Of a stretch of 64,000 nt of DNA, positions 22,833-33,536 are shown in pieces. This DNA is from Ministeria vibrans ATCC 50519. Lineage: Eukaryota; Opisthokonta; Filasterea. Position 1 is the first letter of the stretch; each line of letters starts with the position of its first letter. The translations under genes were made by a program, and so were the position numbers. A model generated the notes under the pieces. It worked only from the letters and a program-made list of their open reading frames with translations, searched no databases and was not told where the DNA came from. Location of the stretch: contig CALSCP010001494.1 in the NCBI GenBank assembly GCA_943704425.1, forward strand, positions 1 through 64,000. Direction: 5' to 3'.

Positions 22833-23519
22833 GTGTGTGTGTGTGTTTGGGTTTGTGTGTCTTTGTGGTGTGTTTGTTTGGGTTTGTGTGTCTTTTTGGT
22901 GTGTTTGTTTGGGTTTGTGCGTCTTTGTGGTGTGTTTGTTTGGGTTTGTGTGTGTTTGTGGTGTGTTGAACGCGGCGTGCTTACTATGGTGTGCTTCTTT
23001 CTGTGGCGTGCTGAACGTGGTGTGTGTCTCATATGGAGTGTTGGTCCTTGAAGGGGCGAGAGGCTGTTTTTGTTGTTTTTATTAACGCGAAATGGGCTGC
23101 GGCGGCCAACGTTTGTAGGATCTGCAATTTGAGGCTGGTGATATCATTGCTTTGGTGGAGGAGGTTGATAGTGAATGGCTCAAGGGGGATCTCGAAGGTA
23201 CGCACTCAGCATTTAATTGCTATGCTACCGACTGACCGTATTGGTTCTTACTCTTGCTGTGGCTATTGCAGGCCAAGTGGGCATCTTCCCGAAGATGTAT
23301 GTGGAGGCAGTGCAGAAGCTGTCGGCTTGGGTGGACGGGCCGCGCTGTTATGCGCTTTACGACTTTACCGATGGCGAGTCGCCCGACGACCTTATCTTCG
23401 AAAAGGGCGACGTCATCCGCGTCACACAGCACATTGATGAGGAATGGGCTCGCGGCACTGTCGACGGCCGCTTTGAAGGCCTCTTCCCCAAGATGTATGT
23501 CGAAATGATCGAAGAGTAA
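20905..23519 (+). CDS. RhoGDI fused to a proline-rich linker and four SH3 domains
   Basis: Six exons (20905-21037, 21124-21225, 21342-22448, 22516-22628, 23119-23197, 23272-23519) give 593 codons in one frame. Residues 1-190 are a Rho GDP-dissociation inhibitor: YVPPKPTDLETLKNLDQED, SLRRWKESLIG, FGIKEGCDYRLGVTFRVQ, GLKYLHIVYRKGVKVDKTQV, MVGSYGP, FMDDDNHIHLQWEWSFDI. A long Pro/Ala linker follows (190-335), then four SH3 domains (about 336-392, 401-460, 470-525, 534-593) with ALYDF-like starts (GLYNFDG, AKFDYLDG, ALYDFTDG) and IFP/LFP endings. RhoGDI extracts prenylated Rho GTPases from membranes; the SH3 array would tether it to actin or endocytic scaffolds. The fusion is supported by continuous splicing within one ORF. 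Confidence 0.92.
22646..22960. repeat. GT-rich repeat in an intron of the RhoGDI-SH3 gene
   Basis: (GT)n followed by about four copies of a 28-30 bp unit (GTGTTTGTTTGGGTTTGTGTGTCTTTGT variants), within the 490-bp intron 22629-23118, by far the longest in this gene. Confidence 0.9.
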
Positions 23520-23613
23520 AGCACTTGTGTGAGACGATTATTCAAGTAGTATTAAATTTAATAAGATATTAAATTTATATCAGACTTATCAGTTTTGTAT
23601 ATCTTTGTGTGGC

Positions 23614-24863
23614 ATGGAACACGTTGGTGTGGCTGGCGTGCAAGATTCGTTAAACTTACCGCCGGCACAAGCCGAGTCTGCGCATTCGTCGCATCACACT
23701 CCCACTGCCGACATTCAGCTTTCAGCCGCCACCACCGACAATGCTAGTACCTTAAAACGCTCTGCCGACTCTGTTGATGTTCAATCGGAGGCATTCAACG
23801 CGAAAAAGGCAGTAAGGCAGAGCGAGCGAGCGAGAGAGAGAGAGAGAGAGCGATTTGTTCTGACGGTGCATTGCCCTCTCCAACACTTGATTCTCTTGTA
23901 GCGAATTCTCACTGAAACCGAACGCCGTTACATTGTCGCCGTAGACGTCGTCTCCCACTACAATATGCTCTTGCGCAGTGCAAGAAATTCGCGCCTCGTA
24001 CGTTCCGTACCACCCCCGTAAAAGAGTTGCGCACCTCTCACGTCATGCTTTTCTGCTTTCCCAGTGTTACACCGACGACGACGTCACGACGCCCCATTTC
24101 CCAAGTCAACATCATACCCTTGCGTGTCGTGAGGCGACTACCATCGAACGACAGCGCGGTATCCGCTATGTCACACAGCCAACGACCTGGAGCGAGGTCG
24201 AGCCAATTCGCGACCTTTTGCCCGCCGACAGTGCGCAGTGCCTTCCAAAACCAGACGAGGGTTGCACCGCTGAAGAGCCATTTGTGCGCACTCCAGAGCA
24301 GCTGACACGGCTTGCCACCGAGCGCCTTCGACAACAGTATGCGGCAAGGACGCGCGCTCGACAGGCGGCAACGACAGTGCCACTGGCCGACGATCGTGCA
24401 TCGTTCACGTCAACCTGTATGGAACAATATCGTGCGCACATGCTTGAAGAACGTCGTCGTGGCCACAATTTTACGTCGGCTCAGATATTTGGGGACATGA
24501 CGGCGCTCTCGGCACGGCTGAGCATGGCCAGCGCACAGGCTGAGCGCCTTCGCTTTGCACAGTCGCGACGTGACCCAGCCAACGCCAAGGTCGCCACTCG
24601 CGTCCGCAACTACACCGCCAAGGAACTTAGTCAGCTCCCCGACGCCATCCGCCAGCGCCCCTTTTTTTGCCACAGTACGTTTTCATTCTCTCCTTTGCAT
24701 ATTCGCTCACTTGTGTGCACTTAGTTTGCTCCAAGACTTATCGCAACCCTGGCGGTTTGCAGTACCATTACATCAACCATCAGCATCTCGACTCCGAATT
24801 GGATCTGTACGACACATCCTTTTATGTTTTCATTTTCATTAATACTTATTGTTATTGTTATTA

Positions 24864-24895
<32 letters not shown>

Positions 24896-25109
24896 GTTAT
24901 TATATTATTATTATTATTGTTATTATATTATTATTATTATTATTGTGTGGTTCATATAATTATTTTAATGTTATTGTTGTGTCTGTGTGTGGTGGCGTTG
25001 TAGAATTGGCGAGCATCCTGACATGTGGCCACCAACGGTGGAAGAGCGCCTCGAACATTGGGCACGTGCTCGCAGTCGCACCGTCTCCAGTGGTGGAACG
25101 CGTCGTTAG
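23614..25109 (+). CDS. C2H2 zinc-finger protein with a Sfp1/JAZF1-like finger
   Basis: Five exons (23614-23811, 23902-23997, 24065-24674, 24725-24806, 25004-25109) give 363 codons. The only recognisable domain is a single C2H2 finger near residues 300-322, CHICSKTYRNPGGLQYHYIN then HQH, whose YxNxxGLxYH core is that of the Sfp1/JAZF1 type. It is split by an intron. Upstream regions are Arg/Gln-rich and helical. Probably a nuclear regulator, but target unknown. The stop codon TAG (25107-25109) is part of a TTAGGGTTAGGG tract. Introns contain (GA)n and (TTA)n microsatellites. Confidence 0.8.
23827..23852. repeat. (GA)n microsatellite in intron 1 of the C2H2 gene
   Basis: A short GA run. The 116 bp just after it (23853-23968) recur almost exactly at 37061-37176. 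Confidence 0.85.
24840..24950. repeat. (TTA)n microsatellite in intron 4 of the C2H2 gene
   Basis: About 110 bp of TTA/TTG triplets, within the intron 24807-25003. Confidence 0.9.
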
Positions 25110-25120
25110 GGTTAGGGTTC
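25106..25120. repeat. Telomere-like tract over a stop codon
   Basis: TTAGGGTTAGGGTT on the plus strand; its first TAG is the stop codon of the C2H2 gene. Confidence 0.85.
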
Positions 25121-25304
25121 CTGTAGTCTGTTTGTTTTTATTGTTGTAACAACACCATAAAAGAAAAAAAAAATAATAGTGAGATTTCATTGCATGACTA
25201 ATAATGATTACACTTCGTGCATTATAATAATAATAATAATAATTATTATTCATATCTTTGAGTACTGACTTTACTTTTAAGATCAATTTTATTTCGGACT
25301 CGCC

Positions 25305-26779
25305 ATGTCCGTCTTATGGAGTGCCTACAGCGCCGTGTTTGTCGTGCTGTCGTGTGCGTGTGCTGGCATGTACTTTGCGACTGTCCGTGGCACTGCTGCC
25401 TCTCAGGTGGCCAACCCCAATTTTCGCTCGTTCAAACACATGGTAAAGTCGCTCCTTCATGCAGCGTCTCTATGTTCAGTTGTAGAGAGGCTTCTTGTGG
25501 CTGCCCTTTGGGCTTTTGTCGACTCAAATAGCTTTTTTTTTTTCAGTATCTTCTTGCGTATGTCTCCATCATGACTGCCGACTGGCTCCAGGGGCCCTAC
25601 CTGTACAAATTGTATGCCTACTATGGCTTTGAGAAAACGCAGATTGCAGTTCTGTATGTGACGGGATTTCTCTCGTCGATGCTCTGCGGCACGGTGGTGG
25701 GAGTCTTTGCGGACAAGTACGGGCGACGCCGCGCCAGCCTTGCTTGCTGCCTTATTATGGGACTCAGCTGTCTGACCAAGTTCTCCAACTCGCTTGTGTT
25801 GCTGCTGATGGGCCGAGTCTTTGGTGGTATTGCGACGTCTCTACTTCTGACCGTCTTTGAGGCGTGGATGATCTGTCAGCACACCGTTGGCGACGACTTT
25901 CCCAGCGAGTGGCTCACCGAAACCTTCTCTGAGGCGACCTTTGCCAATGGTCTTACGGCCATTGCTGCTGGGGTTGTTGCCAGTTTTGTTGCGGAACATC
26001 TGGAGTATGGTCCTGTCGCACCGTTTGCAATGGCGCTGCTTCCTATTGGCCTGTGCGCCAGCGTGGTGTGGCGACGTTGGACGGAAAACTACGGCGACCG
26101 CAAGGCGTCTGTGTGTGGGGGTCTGGCTGACGGTGCGCGCGTGATTGCCAAAGACGCGCGCATTTGTTTGCTGGGTGTGGTGCAGTGCTCGTTCGAGGCG
26201 GCCATGTACATTTTTGTCTTTCTCTGGACACCCGCCATGGAAACCTCGAGCCCGGCAGGCGCCAATCACCGCCACATCCACGTGCCGCTAGGCATGGTAT
26301 TCGCTTCGTTTATGGTCTCTATCATGATTGGCAGTCAGTTGTTCCGCTTGCTCCGTCGTGCCAACTTCTCCGTCAGTGTCATCTTGCGTGCGACCCTTCT
26401 CACTGCGGCTGCCGCGCTTGCCGTACCCTTTCTCATGCCGCAACTCCACTACGCTATGCTTCTTTCCTTTTGCATCTTCGAACTTTGTTGTGGCATCTAC
26501 TTCCCTAGTCTGGGCACCCTGCGATCGGAGACTCTCGAGGAAGCCACGCGCGCGGGGGTCATGAACCTTTTTCGTGTGCCCGTCAACCTCTTTGTATCGG
26601 TGACTCTCCTACAAATCGATGACTATCCCGGTGTGCAACTCTTTGCCGTTGCCACTGCCCTTGTCCTCGTCTCTCTGCTTGCCAACGAGGTGCTCCAACG
26701 GCGTCTCAACCCGCGCACAGTGGTCGTTGCTGCATCCACCGAGCAGACGACCATGGCAGTCAAGACTGTTGCCTTGTAA
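25305..26779 (+). CDS. MFSD5: MFSD5-like major facilitator (molybdate-anion transporter family)
   Basis: Two exons (25305-25442, 25547-26779) give 456 codons, matching the roughly 450 of MFSD5/MOT2. About twelve hydrophobic segments are visible. Family features include TADWLQGPYLYKLYAYYGFE after TM1, the loop-2 MFS motif VGVFADKYGRRRASL, and the ETFSEATFANGLTAIAAGVV and AMYIFVFLWTPA segments. Members in animals and algae import molybdate across the plasma membrane; that substrate is inferred from the family. Start chosen as the first ATG, with a hydrophobic first helix directly following. Confidence 0.9.
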
Positions 26780-27029
26780 CCTAATCCCCAAGAAAACCTG
26801 TGTACACTACTTCTCTTAAAACTTTTCGTGGTGAATTTGGCACATTCTTTGTGTATTCGGGAGCAGTCATCAGACTTCTCTTTTTTAGTGTAACGAACTT
26901 GTAGCCGGTGCCGAAACTTGTCAGTTCATCTAACACACACAATTTACTGATCTGTCTGATCACTTGTCCATCTCCTCCACTCCTCCAGTCATCACTATTC
27001 ACTCAAGTTTGTTTGTTGGCTGTGTTACA

Positions 27030-27385
27030 ATGATTGTGTGCACGTTTGTTGGACTGCTGTGCATGGTGGCGTCGGCTCAAGGCGCATTTCCAAATCAACC
27101 CAACTTTGTCGTTCTCTTCGCGGATGATTTTGGGTTTGGTGACCTCGCCTCATACGGCAACCCTATGCAAGAGTTTGGACACCTCGACACGCTGGCGGCG
27201 GAAGGGATTCGCTTCACGCAGTGGTATTCGGGCGAGGCATTGTGCACGCCCAGTCGCGCCGCACTCATGACGGGCCGTCTTCCTGTTCGCACTGGCATGT
27301 CTCCGGCGGGCACTGTTGGCGCTCGTGTCTTGGACCCAACGTCGACAGGAGGCTTGCCTTACTCTGAGGTGAACAAAATGACAAA

Positions 27386-27442
<57 letters not shown>

Positions 27443-29121
27443 TGTGTGGGTGAAAAGGAAAACCAAAACAACGTTGTTTGTGTCCTCATTATTTTCTGAC
27501 TACATCATGTTGTGTAGGTGACTATGGCGGAGGCGCTGAAGCCGCTAGGTTACACCACTGGATTTGTTGGAAAGTACCATCTAGGTATGTGTCTGTGTGA
27601 CTCACAAACCATCGTTGACGTGGATTTCTTCTCCTTCCCTCAGGGATAAACGCAAACTCGTCGACGGACGGTGCGCACCTTCCGAGTCACCACGGTTTCG
27701 ATTATGTGGGGCACATGCTCCCATTTTCTAATCATTGGACATGCGACGAGACCAAGGTTGGTTGGTTGTAAGGTTGATTGTACTATTCTCATTGTCCCTT
27801 GTCTGTCTCAACTGTCTTGCAGCGCCACGAGCCCAAACCCAATCCCGACCAGTGTTTCATCTACAAAGGATCGACCATTGTGCAGCAGCCCATTGATCAC
27901 TCGAACTTGACCAACGTGTTTGCGGCGGACGCAATGCAGTTTATCGAGTCTAACCGTGACCGTCCCTTCCTGCTCTACATGGCCTTTGCACACATGCACG
28001 TCAGCATGTTCTCCGCCGAGAAGTTTGTCAACTCGTCGAACAATGGCATTTTTGGCGACGGTATTCGCGAAATGGACGATGCCGTTGGGCAGATCATGGG
28101 AAAGCTGCATGAGCTTGGACTCGACACGCGCACCGTTGTGTTCTTCGCCAGCGACCATGGGCCTCACCTTGAGCTGTGTCTTGAGGGCGGCTCGCCAGGC
28201 CCCTTCCGTGGCGGCAAGTCATACTCGTCGTGGGAGGGTGGGCTTCGTGTACCCGGCATCGTGTGGGCCAAGGGCTCGATCGAGCCGCGCGTGTCAACTG
28301 CACTTGCATCCACCATGGACATCTTCCCAACCATGGTCGACTTGGCGGGCGGTACCCTTCCGCCCAACGTCACCATGGACGGCCGTTCGCTGCGTGCCGT
28401 ACTCGAGAATCCCACTGTTGCGTCGCCCCACGATTACATTCTCAACTACTGTGCATCACGTCTAGTAGCCATCCGCTCCGGTCCCTTCAAGGCCAAGTGG
28501 TTCGAGCAGGCTCTGCCGCACGCCGACTACCCCCAGGTGCACTGCACCGACGGCTCACCTCACGGCGAGTTCTTTCAGACGTGGAACTGCTACGGCGCCG
28601 GTGTCACTGCTTTTGACCCGCCACAGTTATTTGATATCGACTCTGATCCGGGGGAACTTTTTCCTCTCGAGGTGAGCGCACCGCTGTGCGATGCTACGCC
28701 TGCCTATATTCTCCCCGGTCACGGAATGCCTGATGCCGGTTACACGCATCGAGAGATGGCGTCACTCGAACAGTGCCTGACGCTCTGCTGCAGTCACTCG
28801 GACGAGTGTGGCTCGGTGACGTATGTCGAGAACCAAGCGCATCCATCTGCCAACTGCTCGGCAGGCCAGCCTTGCTGTTGGCTCAACCAACTCGAGCCTT
28901 TGCCGCTGGCCGTGCGTGAGAACATAACCGTTGCTTTTCCGACCAAGCGTTACGCAGGGCCGTACGCGAGTGTTCTTGACCACATGACCAATGTGCGCAT
29001 TGAACATGTCATTGCGCTACAGCCGGCTCCCACACAGATGGCCGACAAAAGCCCAGCCAATCAGCCCTGCTGCGACCCGTCAAGCGGTTGTCGCTGCAAC
29101 TATCCCAACCCTAACCCTTAA
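27030..29121 (+). CDS. Secreted sulfatase (arylsulfatase/GALNS-like)
   Basis: Four exons (27030-27368, 27518-27584, 27644-27756, 27823-29121) give 605 codons. Residues 1-19 form a signal peptide. The metal site begins [14 protein letters not shown], and the formylglycine motif is [13 protein letters not shown] with Cys72 as the residue to be modified. Further sulfatase blocks are [18 protein letters not shown] and [20 protein letters not shown]. After about residue 480 there is a Cys-rich extension of PAN/apple character ([20 protein letters not shown]). The last residues NPNPNP are encoded by CCCTAA telomere-like repeats. It should hydrolyse sulfate esters in the secretory path or outside the cell. 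Confidence 0.92.
27388..27438. repeat. (GT)n microsatellite in intron 1 of the sulfatase
   Basis: About 25 GT units, 20 bp past the donor site at 27369. Confidence 0.92.
29105..29120. repeat. Telomere-like tract over the sulfatase stop codon
   Basis: CCCAACCCTAACCCTTAACC; the reading frame runs through it as NPNPNP and stops at the TAA inside it. Confidence 0.8.
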
Positions 29122-29617
29122 CCCCCCCTTAAACAAGCATCATTGCGCCGTACATAAGCAATACACAATTTGAGTCCCATAATTCAGAGATACTTTGTGT
29201 CCCGTCACGTATGGTTTTTCGTTTGTGCGTCCCGTCGGGTATCGTATCTCTTATGAATTTCTACAGAGCCCAATGGATAATGTCCAGCCATGTTGCATGG
29301 ACATTTTTGGGCGCCCCTTCTTCCTTCTTTTCCTTGTGTTGTTTTATGCCTTGCTTGGTTTATTGTTGTGCTGTTGTGGTTTCACAGCAAGTTTCCTCGT
29401 CTGATGTATTTCCGAACCTTCACCCATGTCACATAACTCCTGAGGGAGCGACGCGCGTTAGTCGAGTAGTTTTGACGTGACCAGCGTGATACGTCGGGTT
29501 GTCGGACGTCGGGCCATGAGCCATGAGCGATATCTGCTTGCTTACGTAAACCCGATCAACAAAATTAACCTCAAAACTATTATTTTTAATTTTATTTTCA
29601 CTAATAATTTGTGAGTC
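29122..29617. other. Gene-free spacer
   Basis: Nearly 500 bp between the sulfatase and the kinase with only short unsupported ORFs; AT-rich towards 29590. Confidence 0.5.
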
Positions 29618-31636
29618 ATGGCGAAAAAGTTTGACTCGTTGACAGTAGAGACGTGCCTGACACAGTTGGGAACAAAGTCGCTCTCTGCAGAGCTCGACGT
29701 CAAGTTTGCGATTGGAAAAGGGTGATTTTTTTTTCGTCTTTTTTATCGATGACGTTGACTTTTGCTCCTAAATGACCCTCTGCGTCTGTAGCACTTACGG
29801 GATCGTTTCGCTTGCCGTCCACACGTTTACTGGAGTCCCTGTCGCCGTAAAGCAAGTTCGCAGCGACACGGCGGGTTCCGGCTCGCAGGTATGATGACGT
29901 TTGGGCTGCGATGCTCTCCTTGTGCTCTTTGCCGCTCTGCGCCCTGCTGTGCTGCCTAGGCCGTCCCCTGAAAACACCCAGAGTCAGCCGTTTCCATCGA
30001 TGGTCACGCGAGCGTTGGCAAAGAGAGAGGGACAAAAAAAAAAAAAAAAAAAAAAAAGAGCCGAAAGATCGGAATAAAAGGAGTTTTTGGGGGGCGCACA
30101 TCAGGCGGGGGGTGCGTGTGTGTGTGTGTGTATGTGTACGAGTGTGGGGCAATGCGCTCGCGGGGCGGCTCTGCTGCGCTCCCGGAGGAGTGTTCGGCGC
30201 GGCTGGCGGGTGTCGGTTGGTCTGTCCCTCGCATTTCTCACCCCCGTGTCACCTTGCGCAGGTGACGCTCGTCGAGGACTACATGCGCGAGATCCGCCTG
30301 ACGAAGCAGTGCCTGCACCCCAACGTTGTGCGAATCCTCGGCTCGGGCCCTGTGCGAAATGAACTGTGGGTAAGGACAAAGGAGGCGATTGATACGTTGT
30401 GGGTTGACTCTCGTACTTTGGCTGGGAGCAGATGGTATTTGAACTGTGTGCGGCTGGCTCGATGCTTGACGTCATGCGTATTCGCAACAAGAGCATTCGT
30501 AACGAAGAAGAGGTGAGCGATGTCTCGAAACAAACTGAGAAAACGTACATTAATTGTGTTTGTTTGCTTTAGTTGAGCGCCATTATTTTACAAACCTTGC
30601 GAGGACTGAACTTCTTACACAGTATCAATGTGGTACATCGTGATATCAAGGCAGGAAACATACTGTTGGACCACATGGGTGTATGCAAACTGGGTAGGAC
30701 AAGTGTGTGTCAACGCTTCCTGTTTCTCACCTTCGTCGTTTGCGTAGGTGATTTGGGCGTTGCCGGTGTTGTCACCGACCAGCAACCACAGCTTACTCAG
30801 GCACACGGTAAGACACGCTGATAATGTGTGTCAGTACCATGCGTCTTATTTTGTTTGTGTGTGTAGGGTCGCCCAATTGGATTGCGCCTGAGATTGTGCA
30901 ACAAGTGCCATATAACGAACGCGTACGTGTCTGTGCAACAGAAGCATCTCACTGATCTTTCTTCTCTCTCTCTTTGCATTCTTTTTTCTTTCTTTCATTC
31001 TTTCTCTCTTTCTTTCTTTCGTTCTTTCTTCTTTCCTTCCTTCTTCTTTCTTTTTTCTTCTCTTTCTTCCTCTCGTTTTTTCTTGTTCTTTCAGGTGGAC
31101 ATCTGGTCGCTCGGGTGCACAGTGATTCAACTCGCCGAGGGTAATCCGCCTTTCTCCGACAAAACACCGGACGACGTACGTCGCACTCGTTTGCATCATT
31201 CCGTCCCTAACTCACTCTTCTTGTCTTGTGTCAGGCAATGATTGCGATGTGCCAGGGTCCTCCGCCAACGTTTACACTGGACCGTTGGTCTCGTTCGCTG
31301 ACGCTCTTTACTGCACGCTGTCTCACCTTTAATCCAGCAACGCGTCCGACCGCCTCAGCTCTGCTGCAGGACCCCCATCTTACGTCTGCGGCCGTCGCCA
31401 GGGACCCCCTTCGCGCCATGGCCGATGATGTCCTCGCCCGCCGCATCGAGGCCGAGCGCGCCGCCACCGACTCCCCTGAACATTTTCAGGCGGTTGTCGC
31501 CGCCCTGCGTTCCCCCAGGAAGGGTCGCATCAAGAAACACGGCTCCACCAACTCCCCCAGCGCCTCGCCCGTTGCCTCTCCGTCCACTCGCCGCCGCACC
31601 ATCTCTAGTGCCGACTCCAGCTGCGTCCTTCAGTAG
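29618..31636 (+). CDS. STE20/germinal-centre-type serine/threonine kinase
   Basis: Nine exons (29618-29721, 29792-29888, 30262-30369, 30432-30512, 30573-30693, 30748-30807, 30867-30922, 31095-31175, 31235-31636) give 369 codons. All kinase subdomains are present: glycine loop GKGTYGIVSLAV, VAVKQVRS (Lys), HPNVVRILG, NVVHRDIKAGNILL (catalytic Asp), activation segment with DLG instead of DFG, SPNWIAPEIV, DIWSLGCTVIQLAEGNPPF and the RPTA helix. The NWIAPE and DIWSLGCT patterns suit the STE20 group, MST/SPS1-like. After about residue 290 comes a basic, Ser/Pro-rich tail with no recognisable SARAH or other domain. Substrate and pathway unknown. Confidence 0.88.
30965..31093. repeat. Polypyrimidine (CTTT)n tract in a kinase intron
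   Basis: About 130 bp of C/T, mainly CTTT variants, leading to the 3' splice site at 31094. Confidence 0.85.
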
Positions 31637-31897
31637 TAGACACACTCTCTCCTTCACACTGTACATTCCTCCTGGCACCCCTATTGCATCTTTCGCACCA
31701 AAATCATTCAATAGTACTAATTTAGACCATAAACCTTCAGCTGTCATACCTTTTTTTCGAATTTCTTGATCTTGAGTCTTGAGTCAGGAGTCTTCATTAC
31801 TCCTCATAATCATTAGTTTTGCGTTGACATTGAGCACAGCTCTCGATTCTCTAATCTCTACATAATCATTAATCATTTTTGTTCTTCTTTTTGTCGG

Positions 31898-33123
31898 ATG
31901 AAAGACAAACACGTGGTTGTGGTTGCGATTCTACTCGCATGGGGCATGGTCTATTTCTACAGCGAAATGAGCAGAGGCGCGAGCGAGAAGAGAACATTAC
32001 AGATTGCGTATGAGCGTCTTACGGCCCATCTTGAAGAGCAGACGGCGACCGTCACGAGGCTCAAAAGAGAGCTCGAAGGATCTGCCTCTGAGGCACCGGC
32101 TGCCGCATCCAGCGCAATACAGGGCGACTCGAGCGCCATCAGGTTTGGTGCTCTTGCAGCCGCTCCGCTCGTCCTTCTCATCCTCCTCTCTCACTCAGCT
32201 TCAAGCGCGGCTACGACCTGTTCCCGCCCCTCGCGAACCTCACCGAGTGGCAAAAGGAGAGCACAGCCAAAGGCCGGACCGGCCCCCATACGCTCGTCGC
32301 GATGACGGTTGGTGAGAAGGGCCGTCACTCGGTCAGCTTGATCCTTCGCAAATTTGCCGCGTTCCCGGACTACGCCTTCCTCTTGTTTGTCTACGACGGT
32401 AGCACTTGGACGACCGAGTGTGAGGCCATTCGCGATCGCGTGACCCTCATCTACGCCAAGGCGCAATTCAAGTTCTGGTTCTATCGAAAGTTTCTGTTGC
32501 CCAATATCGTCGCTGCGTACGAGTACCTCTATGTGCTCGACGAAGACGTCTGTCTCAACGAGTGCGGTTCAAACGTGCCAGGCGGTACCTTTGACATTGA
32601 GCGCTATGCTACTCTCCTGCGCACCCACAACATCCCCTTGGCCTGTCCCGCCCACAAATCTGTACACAAAATCTTTCGTGCCACTCCCGAGAACGCCCAC
32701 ATCGCTGGCCGATGGGCTTCCATCGTTGAAATCGGGCCCTTCTTTTCGGTTTCCTCTCACGCCTGGCGCCTGCTTTTCCCGCTCTTTGTCGAAGAGATCG
32801 TCCTTGGAATAGGTAGCCATACCCACTCAAACCGATGTCTCTTCCTTCGCCTCTTATCTCCCTTTCACTCAGGTTTGGATCTGGCGTGGTGCAAATACCT
32901 GGCTCTGCAGATGGGTCGGCCGTCGGAGCGGACGTGCGCGGTCATGTACCAGGATGCCATTGTGCATCTTGACTCACAATCGTCGCGCAAGGGCAGCCGC
33001 CCCAACATCATGGGCATGCTGCACTCCGGCGCATGGGAGTCCGGCTTGCTGGCCAAGCACCACCCTCATGTAACCATCGGCACTGACGACCGGTCTCTCT
33101 CCGTGTTCGACACTATCCAGTAA
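31898..33123 (+). CDS. DUF707-family glycosyltransferase-like type II membrane protein, copy A
   Basis: Three exons (31898-32142, 32199-32812, 32873-33123) give 369 codons. A single N-terminal anchor (VVVVAILLAWGMVYFY) is followed by a short coiled coil (about 30-65) and a luminal domain. The domain matches DUF707: YEYLYVLDEDVCLNECG with the D-E-D metal-type motif, EIGPFFSVSSHAWRLLFPLF, GIGLDLAWCKYLA and AIVHLDSQ. Topology and the DxD-like motif suggest a Golgi glycosyltransferase, but DUF707 proteins have no firm activity. Its intron positions and phases equal those of the neighbouring copy at 33537. Confidence 0.85.
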
Positions 33124-33536
33124 CATATTAGATGTAATGCATACGAGATAATAATCGATCAACTCTAATTTGCTTCTCATTGGAAATATATCTTCTCTCA
33201 GGTGATGTTTTGTTTTATTGAAACTCTTCAGCGCGTTCAGTGTGTTCAGTAAATCACTGAGACTTTTCTTCTTCTTCAGTTCATAATTGTAATAGATTAA
33301 TAAATGCGTATTTTTGTTTCGGCTTGTATACTCTGTAGTATTGTATTCTATTTCTGATTCCTCCAACCATTCAGTTTCTTCTTCAATAGCTTCAGTTTGT
33401 GTTGTCAATTTTCGTTAGTGATTGGTACTGAATTGGAAATTATTAATAATTATTTCTTATTATATTAAGACTGTCCGAAGACAGTGCGAGGGTCAAGGAG
33501 TAGACACGGTCCGTGCTGTGCATTGATTAAGCCGGC
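33124..33536. other. Spacer between the two DUF707 genes
   Basis: AT-rich, about 410 bp, no gene seen. Confidence 0.5.
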
